In this document: piece after piece, positions 1 to 10,960 of the stretch | How the letters are laid out: every line of letters starts with the position of its first letter | Position numbering within the stretch: position 1 is the stretch's first letter | Assembly: GCA_034766995.1 (NCBI GenBank) | Contig: CM068317.1 | Span: 38,932,249 to 38,996,248 of the forward strand | Length of the DNA stretch: 64,000 nt | Source of the DNA: Acanthacorydalis orientalis | Lineage: Eukaryota; Arthropoda; Insecta; Megaloptera; Corydalidae | Direction of reading: 5' to 3' | Position numbers and translations under genes: made by a program | The notes under the pieces: model-generated | Database searches by the model: none | What the model saw: the letters and a program-made list of their open reading frames with translations, nothing else | What the model was told of the DNA's origin: nothing

Positions 1-269
1 AATTAACTTGGTATCATCAATGTTCATGAATCATTTATAAAGAAATAAGTTAGAACATAATTCACATGGATTATGTGATAAGTTAATAACATTTTTTTGC
101 TGTATTGCAATATCTGTAAACTTGTGAATGTTCTTTTTTTAGTAACAACAATTTCTCATGTAGAGAAAAAATTTTTAATTTTTTCAATTTTTACGAATAA
201 AGACTAAAATATAAAAAAGAATAGTTTTAAGACAAAGTAAATGATTTAAATATTAAAAAAAACTTTTAA

Positions 270-273
<4 letters not shown>

Positions 274-304
<31 letters not shown>
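274..304. repeat. (TA)n microsatellite
   Basis: 31 bp of pure TA, running directly into the TACTAGGGGG terminus of the Helitron-like fragment. Confidence 0.95.
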
Positions 305-305
<1 letters not shown>

Positions 306-400
306 TAGGGGGCTGCGCTCACCAACCCCCGGGTTCGCTGTGCTAGTCCACTGCTCAATTATAAGCTTGTACATGCAACCGAACGAAACAATACACATTT
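303..400 (-). mobile_element. Interspersed repeat fragment, copy A (Helitron-like end)
   Basis: The block starts TACTAGGGGGCT(G)CGCTC, is far more GC-rich than its surroundings, and ends with TTATAAGC(T)TGTACATG followed by AAC.GAA..AAACAA. The same terminus, spacing and inner motif occur in inverted orientation at 10862-10960, so this is a dispersed repeat. Read on the minus strand it ends CCCCCTAG|TA, which resembles the CTRR 3' end and A|T insertion context of Helitrons. Family assignment is inference: no 5' TC end or Rep/Hel coding sequence is present. The middle 40 bp differs between copies. Confidence 0.5.
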
Positions 401-457
401 TTTAAAACTCCTTATGTATATATATATAATTATTATCAGATATATAAGAACGTAATC

Positions 458-461
<4 letters not shown>

Positions 462-505
<44 letters not shown>

Positions 506-521
506 TGTGTGTGTGTGTGTA
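462..521. repeat. (TA)n-(GT)n compound microsatellite
   Basis: 41 bp of TA (462-502) followed by a short GT run to about 521. Confidence 0.95.
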
Positions 522-582
522 GTATGTCTATATAAACATGACAGTAGATTATTTTTTGCAACCTAAGTTTTTTGTGATTAAA

Positions 583-585
<3 letters not shown>

Positions 586-647
<62 letters not shown>
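586..647. repeat. (TA)n microsatellite
   Basis: 62 bp of uninterrupted TA. Confidence 0.95.
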
Positions 648-649
<2 letters not shown>

Positions 650-1142
650 CTAAAGTCAAAAAGAAGAATACTTGCAAAATTTAGGTTCGGTAGGTAGGGA
701 CTGCGACTTTGAAAGAGAACTTTGGAAACAAAGTATATAAATTATGTAACGAGCACATAAACAATAAACATATACTAAAAGATATACTAAGGGGTGGAAC
801 TATTATGAGAATGCTTATTTCCCAATATCCATCAGATTAGCATCAATGAATTTATGAAATCAGTGCCTGTGGTCAATTTAGTAAAATTTTTAAATAATTG
901 CTTCATAACGACTAGAAATTAAAATGCAGTTTTTAAGAATAGTATGTAAGAAATAAATAAATATACAGATATAGCACAGCATAATAAGTGAATTATAACT
1001 AAAATGTAGTAGAATAGCTACGTTTTGTATCTATCACGTTCAAATTTTGTTATTAACCTGTAAAAGTAATGTGTAATATGAAATGTATACGACATTAACA
1101 ATGTATGTATATGTCAATAAAGTATACAATAATAATAATTAT

Positions 1143-1169
1143 TATATATATATATATATATATATATAT
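1143..1169. repeat. (TA)n microsatellite
   Basis: 27 bp of TA. Confidence 0.9.
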
Positions 1170-1312
1170 TCTCGTATAAACTGAAAGAATAAAATAGTAT
1201 ATAATATTCATCTATAGACAATAAAATTAATTTATATTCGAAACCCGTACCTTTTATAAAAATAAATTTTCATTTATTGGAATTGTAATTGATTTTTAAT
1301 CATATACATATG

Positions 1313-1325
<13 letters not shown>

Positions 1326-1384
<59 letters not shown>
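1326..1384. repeat. (TA)n microsatellite
   Basis: 59 bp of TA with TACATA-type flanks. It reads through as YIYIYI on both strands and is not a gene. Confidence 0.95.
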
Positions 1385-1388
<4 letters not shown>

Positions 1389-1893
1389 AACTCAAGGCCA
1401 CCACATTCCAATACCCAGAAATTCTTTTGTTACATAATAAAATATATCTAGAATTCTTTAAATACTTAATTTTCAGTATTAATGCATTATTCACTCGTCG
1501 AAAACAACTAATTGAAAAATCGTTACATGATTTGTTAGATTGTAGAATCTAAAAATTTATGTTATTAAAAATGGACGTTTTTACGGCACCGTTCATTTTT
1601 TATATAGTATAATTGAAGCGTTTTTGTTGCTCTGTTGCATGGTTTGTAACTTTGTTATGGTATCCGTAATGTATATGAATAGCTTAACTAGATAGAAAAT
1701 TATAGCAATTATTCACTCAAGTTGTTTCGGTATTTTAATAATATTGTATTTTAAATAATTGTTTTGTGTCTGTTAGAAACCCAGTAGTTAAATCAAAACA
1801 ATCCTAAATGTTAAAAACACTACTAATTTCAAATGTTACGGACAAGAAAATAAATCTAGTATTGAATCAATAATATTGAAATTAAACACATCA

Positions 1894-1900
1894 ACTCACC
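1894..1900 (-). other. 5' splice donor
   Basis: On the minus strand the boundary reads GAG|GTGAGT, matching the metazoan donor consensus at nearly every position. It defines the 3' edge of the exon at 1900. Confidence 0.7.
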
Positions 1901-2262
1901 TCTCTCAAACCGTCGAGTCGACCTAAACTTCTTGCTTGTCTCAGGCCCGGTTCGGGAACTTTTCTACCCCGGACACGTCTTCTTTCAATCACATGCCTCG
2001 AATTCGGTCTCGCCCGTCTATTGTTAACAAAATCATTCTTCTCTGGATGAGTCTCCAACGGTCCATTACCGTTATTTGTCTCTTCGTCGTTATCGTCGAT
2101 TTCGGGTTCTGAATACGGTTCGACTGAACCCATCAGAGCCGCTTCCTGCTGGCAATTGTACGTATGCCTTCTCCGCGAATTCGGACTCGTTATACGCGTG
2201 ATCAGATTTTCAAACATTGTATATCTTTTACTGTTCACTTGAACTGTCGAATTCCTTGACAT
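1900..2262 (-). CDS. First coding exon of an unrecognised spliced gene
   Basis: The ATG is at 2262-2260 in an AACAATG context, a good animal start. The exon is 363 nt, exactly 121 codons, and stops at GAG|GTGAGT, a near-consensus 5' splice donor, leaving phase 0. Read without splicing, the frame hits a stop two codons later, which supports the donor. The peptide is hydrophilic: a Ser/Arg patch around residues 25-33, an acidic run SEPEIDDNDEE at 51-61, an Asn/Gly stretch to 67, and a strongly basic region (RRARP, then ERRRVRGRK) at 82-101. There is no signal peptide or membrane segment. This suits a cytoplasmic or nuclear disordered N-terminus preceding folded domains encoded by exons outside the window. 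Local G+C is clearly above background, as expected of coding sequence. I do not recognise the family. An Inr-like TCAGT (minus strand, about 2975-2971) lies 0.7 kb upstream, without a well-placed TATA box. Confidence 0.7.
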
Positions 2263-4629
2263 TGTTTAATGTTTGAAATATGCTCGATTCATTTTTGGTG
2301 TTTAATTTCAAATATCTGTTTACGTAACGATTTATCTTCTATCAAACAGTTACGTTCTAATGATCTTCCCTAAATAATATTTCTTATTTATAATTATTTG
2401 TACTTTAAAATATTTCTATATAATGAGACAGTATAACTTTTCTGTTGAAACGATTATATGTAATTGAAATTAAATTTCAGGAATTTGGTCGACAATTTCT
2501 TGTCGAAGAATATTTATTTTCATTCTAAAAATAGTTTAAATAGCTAATTTGTACTATGACGTTCGTATGGAGATGCAGTCGTGCATTAGTGTCAACGTTT
2601 AACTTTTCTAAACACCGGTCAATATTTAAATATTTAGAATATGTGGATGTTAAATTTAATCGATATAATAAATATCGATATAAAAACACATTTCACGTGA
2701 AATATTAAAACTGGTCTCTCGTATCCAATCGCATTCGATCTTAAAACAACACAATCACTTCCTGATTTATTTTAGAAAATTGTAAATAACTTGGAACTCC
2801 CCACAGATATTTCAATCGAAGCAGCACGTAATGAATATAATAAAAACAATCATGCAATCTCGTGTAAACAAATAAAAAGCTTAGTTTAGCACTTTTTTGT
2901 GTACTGTCTGTTTATTTACGTAGGAAGCCATCTTCGCGTTAATACAAACATTACACGTTCATTGCATTTCACTGACTTTGAACTCAATATATATTTTAAC
3001 GTTTATTGACTTTTCCAGTCCATAAATATTTTCGTTCAACGTTCGACTTTTATAATTCGTTCATTTTTTTTTCAGTCAGGAATTTTTGTTTTAATGGCAT
3101 GAGTCGAACAGAACATTCAACCTGCGTACATGTTGGTAGCACGTGTTGTTGATAATTTCATTGACGATGATTTAAATCGACGTTTTCGGAAATGCGACTG
3201 ATTAATTGATTTGTGGTTGGCGGGAGCGCGGTTTTCTTGTTTTTTCGTAATCACTTTTTGGAGATGTTTCAATGAGGTCGGCGTCTGGTTAGAATCAATT
3301 TTATTTCTGATACGTTCCGTTTATTGCCACGTTGACAGGTTAATTTATTCCTGAATAGATTTATATTTGTTATCGTGTTCATTTTTGATTGGCGTGGTGA
3401 TGGCGTAACGATTGTGTATCTGGAAAAGATAAAAGAGACTTAGTTTTTATTAAGAGAGAAATATTTTTTTTAAATCAGGACGGATATTCTAACATATACA
3501 TACTATGAAAATATATCAAATTCATTATAAACACACACACGTATACATAAATCAAAAACTCAATATGTAGTAATAGATGCTTTTTTTTGTACAGATTTCA
3601 TTTACAGTGAATGTAATCAAAATCTGATACAGATTGTGATGCAGTTGAATCAAGTACCTGCTTGTGCCGAACACATTATCTATGGTAATAAATATCGGTA
3701 TGAATTCGATTTCGTGAAACGCATTCAAGTGGTTAAAACCGCAAGTACTCTGTACCTAGAAATCGAATCCTAACGTGTTCTACGTGCAACCACGTGGAAT
3801 AGAATGCTCTCATGTTACGATCGTCAAGTTGTATTATGAAGTCAACAGAATATATTTTCTCTAATTACTGTACGGCGTCTGTGATTAAATGACTGATTAT
3901 ATTTCTATTACGTTTATAACACGTACACTCATTATCTGGTGTCAAATATAATCATACATCATCTTATGTCTTGTTAGATAAACGAAAGTGTTTTCCTTTC
4001 TGAATCTTTTTATCAATATTTCTTGACATTTCTTTTGAAAGAGCTTTTTTTGTTGAATGCTAATTACATACAAACACATACGTACAGAGATATAGTACAG
4101 ATCTAGTAATATGACACTTCTTTGTAACTGTATTATTTCATAATCTCATATATGAGAACTTTCCATTTTACATTCTATGGTTGTTTTGTTTCTAGAATTC
4201 AGTAGTCAATTATTATTCAGAATGATTAATAAATGAACAATTATGAGACAGAAAATAATAGTTCGCTTTTTTATTTTAATATACGAGTACAGTGGATGCA
4301 GGACAATCTGCTGTTTTTTTTATGAAACCGAATTCAAATATATTAATTTTTTTTTGTACCCAACAATAAACTCATTGAACATGAATGCGCTTTGCATCAA
4401 TTTTTAAATTTATTGGGCAGAAACAGCAATTTATTATCCAGATTCTAATTTACGGCCACTCATATGAAAGCTACAAATATTTTGAAAAAAAATATAAGTT
4501 AATTTCTATACAAACCATAAGCATAGATCTGTTTTCTTTACAATTTCAAGTTTTAATAATGTATTTTGTATGTAGTCATAAATGAGAGTGTAGTCTGAAA
4601 TTGATGCCCTTGCCTTATCAGTTGGTTGT

Positions 4630-4648
4630 TATATATATATATATATAT
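4630..4648. repeat. Short (TA)n
   Basis: 19 bp of TA. Confidence 0.85.
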
Positions 4649-5016
4649 TAAAAATTAAGAAATATTTTTCGCAGCTTAAAGTATAATTTTGTGTTCTCGC
4701 TCAGAAACTTTTCAAAGTATTCAAATAAGCAAGGTTGTTTCTTACTGATTAATTCCTCACTTAAAAAGTATACATCATAGAATATATTTTTTAAGTATCA
4801 TATTTGACCAGAAAAATGTTATATAGTTTCAGTCAGTTTTTACGTTTATTTTTGATTCAAAGTATGTAACTGTGAAGGTTTTTATAAAACGACAATAAAT
4901 AAAAATTAATCTTCTTAAAATCTAACGGTTTCATGAAGATGTTATTATCTGAATACATTACTCTTTTTTATGTTTATTTTATGCTACAGTTAATGAATTA
5001 CGCACGAACGCACAGA

Positions 5017-5019
<3 letters not shown>

Positions 5020-5049
<30 letters not shown>
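5020..5049. repeat. (TA)n microsatellite
   Basis: 30 bp of TA after a CGCA-rich stretch. Confidence 0.9.
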
Positions 5050-5055
<6 letters not shown>

Positions 5056-5392
5056 ATCTACATTTAAAATATATAAAGTGTCTTTATGTGTTGACAAAGC
5101 AATCAAAGTCACTTAATTTTTTCTAACAAGTCGCAAAATATTATGAAACCTCTGAACACATAGAATTAACAAATTACTTAATATTAGATAATTAGTTAAA
5201 TTTGCTTACAATTCGAATTTTAACATGATAAAGTAATTATATATAGATTTGAAATATTAAGAGTGTATTTCATACTTTTGATTTTTGTTAAATAAAGAGA
5301 AGACACTACAAGTTTTTTTCATATGAATCTGGTATTACATACATGATTATTAAAAAAACCACTTATAACAAAAATATTATTAAACGACATAT

Positions 5393-5545
5393 TATTAAAA
5401 GACCACTGCAGTGGAACTGTTGGGAGTAAGGTAACTGGAGAAGAACTTCCAGGCAGAGGGATATCTGGAGGCAGAAAATTGAGGAGGCGAAGGCTCGACT
5501 GAGAATGTAGCGCCATCGAAGAAGAAGAATTATTATTAATATAAG
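5393..5545 (+). pseudogene. 3' end of a non-LTR retrotransposon (LINE remnant)
   Basis: On the plus strand, from about 5430, a frame reads GNWRRTSRQRDIWRQ and then KIEEAKARLRM before TAG at 5518-5520. W-R-x-x-(A/S)-x-x-R-x-x-W-R followed by EAKA resembles the C-terminal tail of RTE/CR1-like reverse transcriptase polyproteins in insects. The stop is followed by a (GAA)n and (ATT)n tail, typical of such 3' ends. The block is much more GC-rich than its flanks. It is 5'-truncated and has an in-frame stop just upstream. An opposite-strand open frame here (5319-5549) looks like a shadow. Family level is inferred. Confidence 0.5.
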
Positions 5546-5559
5546 TCAATATATCAATA

Positions 5560-5562
<3 letters not shown>

Positions 5563-5593
<31 letters not shown>
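5563..5593. repeat. (TA)n microsatellite
   Basis: 31 bp of TA just downstream of the LINE tail. Confidence 0.9.
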
Positions 5594-5595
<2 letters not shown>

Positions 5596-5633
5596 CTGAG
5601 AAACATTTTGTGAAATGAATTAAATTGTTGTGC

Positions 5634-5637
<4 letters not shown>

Positions 5638-5693
<56 letters not shown>
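5638..5693. repeat. (TA)n microsatellite
   Basis: 56 bp of TA. Confidence 0.95.
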
Positions 5694-5696
<3 letters not shown>

Positions 5697-6545
5697 TGTG
5701 TAATTTAAATTTTAAAAATACCAATAAACTTAAATTTCATATTTGATTGTATCTTCAAACAATTTGTTTTGGTGTCAATGTTACAATGTTTTATTAAATA
5801 CTCTGTTTTGCATTCTTGTTTCTTTACTTTTATGTACAGCTACTGAAATATTCTCGTTAAAAATAAATAGAAAATGCGCACATACGAGACACGACTATAA
5901 GTATAAGTTGCAAACCAGTACGAGGAAAAAAGTATAAAAAGAGAGACTAACACTTTTAATTTCAAATCTTTTTCTATTTCATTAGACTGGTGAAAAATGA
6001 ATCTGGGTAACAAGGTTAAAAGACCACCGGCATTGCTGTTATATAATTTATTTTTTAAATGAAATTATTAGGAGTGAAAAAAAAAACACGTACACGAGTT
6101 TAAAAATGTGTCGAGTCAGTCTCGACATAGTGGCAAGTAATACCGATCCTGTTTTGGCACAGGAATGCAACGTTTCGATAAAAACGTGTGTTTAGTGCCA
6201 TAAATGCTAGTGAAACAGGCTCGACTGTTTTCAGGGTTGACCGTCGTCGATATTTATACACACACATCACATCCGTTCCGTATTTAATCTCCATAAAGTT
6301 AGTTATTCAATGATGCTGATTGCTGTATGCCCCAGGAATTTTACTCGGTTAACTAGCAAGTAATCTAAGATGCCGCGGGCTCTTACATCATGCTGGTCGT
6401 TGGCAAAAGAAAATGAATTCAACCGATAGGTGTGTACACATAGTCGATTGTACACGTATGCCGGTGTTGCTGAAGAACGGTGCGTCCGATATACGCGGAC
6501 GGGACGTGAACGGAGAGAACAATCGTGTATGTTCTAATCACACGA

Positions 6546-6582
6546 ATGACTAACTAACTAACTAACTATATAGGTAGGTAGG
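6546..6582. repeat. (CTAA)n then (TAGG)n short tandem repeats
   Basis: About four units of CTAA, then TATA, then about three units of TAGG. The repeat lies at the edge of a CpG-rich patch (6370-6520). Confidence 0.85.
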
Positions 6583-6975
6583 CACCGTGCATGATTTCAA
6601 TCAACGTATATGAGAGATGCATATATTGATAATTATATGCTGTAATAATTCTCCTGACGTATGCAATATATTTTGCGCGGAGTCGGTCGGCAATTTCGCG
6701 AAATTATTAGTGGGATATGTTCTCGATGTGGATTTTTGCATTTTATATTTATATGCTGGACGATGCTGCTGTATGCATTCGACTATTCGAGAGAAACTAT
6801 AGAGGGCGATATTATCGTAATGGGATTTTAATGCAAAGAATATCTAATACGTTCGATTGCCTTTTACCATTAAAACTATACTTATTTTTAAAAGTAAAAA
6901 AAATTAAAGAGGTGCGCATTAAGTATTAACGTAGTGATTTTAAGCTCAAATCATCTTACAAAAATAAAAATAATT

Positions 6976-6983
6976 AACTCAAT
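6976..6983. repeat. Target-site duplication, left (hAT)
   Basis: AACTCAAT, identical to 7581-7588 on the other side of the element. Confidence 0.9.
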
Positions 6984-7580
6984 CAGTGGCGGATTAACCC
7001 AGCTGGCGGTAAAATTTACGGAGGTCTCCAAACGGATTTGTGTAAAAATATATTTTATAACATTTTTCTTTATATCTATAACTTTATTCTATAAACATAT
7101 AAATTACATCAAAATAAAATATTCTGAATTATTTTTCAGAAAAATAAAGAAGCGAAAACTGTATCAATGACAGACAATGATATTTCTATGCAGGTGTACT
7201 GCATGAACAAAAATACAACTAAAATTTCATGATGCCACCTATTTTATTACTAATAAAACCTTTTTTGTTTCGTTTTTTCCCTTACCACACCGGTTATTTT
7301 ATTACATATATTTACATTTTTCGCGTAAATTTATTATCATCAGCTAAGAGGTTGAAGTGTAAGCTTCGTTTCTTTATGTAATGAATAATTTTTTTCCTTG
7401 AACTAGGGGCCTCTCCGAATCCGCGACCCCTGACGGCCGTCAGATCAGACACACACTTGATCCGCCACTATTGACATATTTTATATATTTTAAGTTTGCT
7501 TGTTATTTTTGAGATCTTCAACAGGGCATCTTTCACTCCCGGCCGTACGCCCGGTCCGACCTCCCCTTAATCCGCCACTG
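6984..7580. mobile_element. Non-autonomous hAT element, 597 bp
   Basis: The left end CAGTGGCGGATTAA and the right end (read inward on the minus strand) are identical over 14 bp. The element is flanked by a perfect 8-bp duplication AACTCAAT. CAG...CTG ends with 8-bp duplications are diagnostic of hAT elements. No transposase domain is visible. An additional internal terminus-like sequence (TAGTGGCGGAT on the minus strand, outer end about 7471) suggests two tandem right ends. The GC-rich subterminal blocks at 7404-7475 and 7530-7575 stand out from an AT-rich centre. TGACGGCCGTCA near 7430 is a 12-bp palindrome. Confidence 0.88.
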
Positions 7581-7588
7581 AACTCAAT
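7581..7588. repeat. Target-site duplication, right (hAT)
   Basis: AACTCAAT, a perfect match to 6976-6983. Confidence 0.9.
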
Positions 7589-8438
7589 ACATTTGTACTT
7601 TCAATTCTTAATAATTCATATAGATTAATATTTTTCTCATTACCTATGTCTTATTTTATATGCGCATGAAAGAATCGAATAAATAAAAACATTATTTAAA
7701 CACTAATATTTTAAAACTTCATGTCAATAAATATAAATTTTATTGTAGTACTCCACTTTGTAATTTCCACACACGCTCTGATATTTTATTTACAGTGTAA
7801 TCTAATAAATTACGGCAATAATTTAAACCGGGGCTAAATCCTTACTTGTGTGTACGCACTCCTGCAAAGACGATATATTTATAAGTAAGACACCATAAAA
7901 AAGAACAATTGACGTTGGAATGTTTTCGAGATAACCATCGTTGTAAAATGTAACCTCTCTGCTTTATATATATGTGCACACACACACACACGCCGCACGC
8001 ACTCATTTATACAGGTGAATGCATGTCTTCTAGACATTCTTGGACGTCTTGTGCGGTGATTGAATTCGATTTTACGACGAGGACATCGATGAAGAGAACG
8101 AAAACGGATAAAAGCATCGACGACGACACGGTCGACGATAACACATTGCATGTTGTCGTTGGTAATGGTATTAATTTAACTACTCGTCGTTCATCTTCAA
8201 TATATCACTAGATATTTTTTCGGTTTTACTGTTAGACACCGGAATCCATTATTTGTCTAATTGATTTATGAACATCCACATGGACTGATTATTGTCAGTT
8301 TGAGTGTTTATTCAGATAGTGTGGACACAGTCATCGGGCTTGGAATGCGTGTAAGATCAGTCATCAATTATCGCTGGGACGTACGGACGTGATTTATGCC
8401 TCTTTTTGTTGATATGCAAATGATGTATATGTGTGTTC

Positions 8439-8444
<6 letters not shown>

Positions 8445-8489
<45 letters not shown>
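8445..8489. repeat. (TA)n microsatellite
   Basis: 45 bp of TA. Confidence 0.95.
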
Positions 8490-8490
<1 letters not shown>

Positions 8491-8586
8491 CGGTATGTAT
8501 GTAATAAAATTTTTATTAAAAATTCTTTTCCATTTCAATTTTGTTCATTTAATAGTTGCAACTGTATATTTATGTGTGTGTATATG

Positions 8587-8590
<4 letters not shown>

Positions 8591-8620
<30 letters not shown>
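8591..8620. repeat. (TA)n microsatellite
   Basis: 30 bp of TA after TGTATG units. Confidence 0.9.
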
Positions 8621-8622
<2 letters not shown>

Positions 8623-9036
8623 GTACATTCTTTTTACATTATTATTCATAAATAGTTAGTAAATAATTACATTTTTCCGAGATAAATGAGACAGATCTAT
8701 CCTTTAAATGACATTCAAATCATAAGAATTTACAAGTCGAAATGAAATCAGAAGTGTGTTCAAATGAAACTTTTATTGGGTAAATATTATCCATGCTATA
8801 AAAATATTTTTAATTAGATTTACTTGTTACGTTATTGAAAATGAATCTTAACTCATTCGAGAGAATTGCTTCCTCAATAAAAAATTAACTAATTTAATTG
8901 TTAAATAATCTCCTACAAACTGACTTGAGGCATATTATAATAAATATCGTAATGATAAGTAATTTGTGTTATAGACATCTGGTTTAATAAATTTGCACCA
9001 TTTTCAGTTAAAATAAATTGTCATATTGTCAAAACA

Positions 9037-9038
<2 letters not shown>

Positions 9039-9092
<54 letters not shown>
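9039..9092. repeat. (TA)n microsatellite
   Basis: About 54 bp of TA. Confidence 0.95.
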
Positions 9093-9096
<4 letters not shown>

Positions 9097-10571
9097 TTTA
9101 ATTCAATGAGATTAAAAAAGTAATACTAACAATTTTATAAAATAAGTAAGAAAGAAGTATTCTTAGTGAATTTTCATGAACATATTTTATAAATTATACT
9201 TTAACCATTTTGTGTGTAATAGAAAAATATAACTTTCGAATTAAAGTTAATTCCATGTCAATTTTATATTTATGTATATTTATTGTTTACATTAATGGAA
9301 ATAAATTCAAAATTCCATATTTACTTTTTTAACTTTTAATATTAAATTGAAATAAACAAAATTTAGATTTTTGTTTGCTTTAGTGGTATTCAAAACATTA
9401 ATCAAACATGATTTTTAGTTAAGATAAAATCATTTTTGTCTGCTCTAGTGAAATGAATTCTAAATTTAATTAATTATGACGAATAAACTTTCCTGTTTAT
9501 CCAAAAATAAACATGCATTAATAAAATGGATGATGAATATTCACTCTCTCAGAGTTAGGCATGCTTGGAATAAATTGTTTCTCGCATATAGAACTACATT
9601 TTTGGAAAAATATTTTAAAAATAAATTGAAGAGGAGAATTGGTTCCTTTTGTTTTTGATTCGTTTGTTTATAGTCTTACTGTTAGGTTTCAAAATTTTAT
9701 AAATTGAACAAACCTAAGGAAACCTCTTCACACATTCTATAAATTTACAGAGATGCAGTATAAACGTCACCTCGATCTTCATTAATGGTGTCAGTCTTCT
9801 TCAACAATAACAACAACTTCATTATCCCGTACATGAACGATTATACACATTATGTTACTGTAACAGTATACATTGCAAAGCGCGCTTAATTCCTCCGATA
9901 TTGTTACAATAAAAAGCATCCACAGACAAACAACATGTTTAGCAAGTAACGTGTTGCCGTAAACACCTGGAAAACAGTATAACGCTTGTATGCAAACAAG
10001 GACGAGACGTTTTTAATAGATCCGCCGTACGTGATGTGATCCTTGTCGTCCAACGTCCAAGTATTTCATTTCATATGCGGTCAAGCAATGTAATATCTTT
10101 GGAAGATGACACTTTATACATTGTGGTTGATATTATGGTGCGTGTTTTTGGAAAAAAAATGTTTGTAAGTGCACTTTTATGTCTCGTGTTTATAAAAAAG
10201 TGATATAGAATGCAACATGCTATGCAATAATTTATTTCATCGATTTTATGCAAGGAGTCAAATACCAATTTTCAATTATTTATTATTTTTATCTCTTTAT
10301 AATTATTAATTTAATTATTTTGAACTTATTAAACATTTTTTAACAGATCATAATTTATACCAAAGGTTCGAATGAAATTTATTGCAAATTTAATACCATT
10401 TAAGTATTCTATACGAGGAAGATGAATAGAAATTACTATTTGTTGTGAATTTCAATCTGTTATTGCACATCAACCTGCTAACGTATGTCCCTATATTATT
10501 AACACAATTCCGAAGTAAATTCCAATGTAAACAGTTATGTTGTATACAAGTGATGTATTTGAATACACATT

Positions 10572-10574
<3 letters not shown>

Positions 10575-10645
<71 letters not shown>
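10575..10645. repeat. (TA)n microsatellite
   Basis: 71 bp of uninterrupted TA, among the longest pure arrays here. Confidence 0.95.
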
Positions 10646-10649
<4 letters not shown>

Positions 10650-10861
10650 AGAGCGACAGAGAGAGCTTAAAAAAATGTTCTGTAATTTAAGACCTCTGTA
10701 CGAACAAAAATAAATATTGTAAATAAAAATAAAAAAGATTTAATCGTTTCTATTATTCAATTTAACACTTAACTCATCTTCGATCCGGGATATTTTTGAT
10801 AAGACAAAAATCAATTGGAATGTCTAGTAGAAAAATAACCTGATTTCAAATATATTTGTTT

Positions 10862-10960
10862 TATTCAGTTACATGTACATGCTTATAAGCGACAAGAGGG
10901 CGAACGTAGCAAGCCCGTAGGTTGACGAGTACAGCGAGTAAGGAGCGGAGCCCCCTAGTA
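10862..10960 (+). mobile_element. Interspersed repeat fragment, copy B (Helitron-like end)
   Basis: Inverted relative to copy A at 303. It begins with the TTCAGTTACATGTACATGC..TTATAAGC block and ends GGAGCGGAGCCCCCTAG|TA. The terminal 12 bp and the TTATAAGC/TGTACATG motif match copy A, while the GC-rich middle has diverged. The CTAG end is what a Helitron 3' terminus would look like. A weak GGGC...GCCC hairpin lies about 45 bp inside. No coding capacity. Confidence 0.5.

Larger units (their letters stand above)
1..1899 (-). other. Probable first coding intron (partial) of the minus-strand gene
   Basis: Inferred from the splice donor at 1899: on the minus strand the transcript continues towards position 1, and no acceptor-linked exon is apparent before the window ends. 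It is AT-rich and holds five TA arrays plus a Helitron-like fragment. I see no coding signal in it. A weak hairpin pairs AAAAATGGACG near 1567 with CGTTCATTTTT near 1600. Confidence 0.5.
2263..5392. other. Noncoding 5' flank of the minus-strand gene
   Basis: It should hold the 5' UTR and promoter of the gene starting at 2262. G+C and CpG are slightly raised at about 2890-3420. A 10-bp inverted repeat ATTCGATTTC (3704-3713) pairs with GAAATCGAAT (3759-3768). Short TA arrays lie at 4630-4648 and 5020-5049. No convincing second exon is visible. Confidence 0.5.
7589..10861. other. Noncoding stretch with TA arrays and CpG-rich patches
   Basis: A CA-run at 7977-7990 leads into a CpG-rich patch (7990-8160) with short overlapping open frames on both strands. 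The plus frame from ATG 8023 to 8211 has no recognisable domain. A second mildly CpG-rich patch lies at about 9860-10060. Four TA arrays are listed separately. No gene is supported. Confidence 0.5.

Noticed and set aside
1289..1552. Open frames rich in [12 protein letters not shown] (also near 8396, 16398-16695, 17411, 21009, 23051, 23548, 29460, 51107, 52409, 61287, 63600)
   Set aside because: They are read-through of (TA)n arrays, which lack stop codons in these frames. They have no conserved flanks or splice context.
2968..3000. TATA plus Inr promoter for the gene at 2262
   Set aside because: The Inr-like TCAGT is present, but the TATATAT run is only about 20 bp upstream, too close. AT-rich DNA produces TATA words everywhere.
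3700..3775. Possible tRNA-like T-arm (AAATCGAATCC)
   Set aside because: No acceptor or anticodon stem can be drawn around it. No tRNA gene was found elsewhere in the window.
5319..5549. 76-codon minus frame with a Ser/Pro/Leu-rich stretch
   Set aside because: Antisense shadow of the plus-strand LINE remnant, which explains its GC content and the GAA/ATT tail.
6100..6294. 64-codon minus frame suggestive of a transposase tail
   Set aside because: I tried to match it to mariner/SETMAR C-termini and could not find the W..C....GDY pattern.
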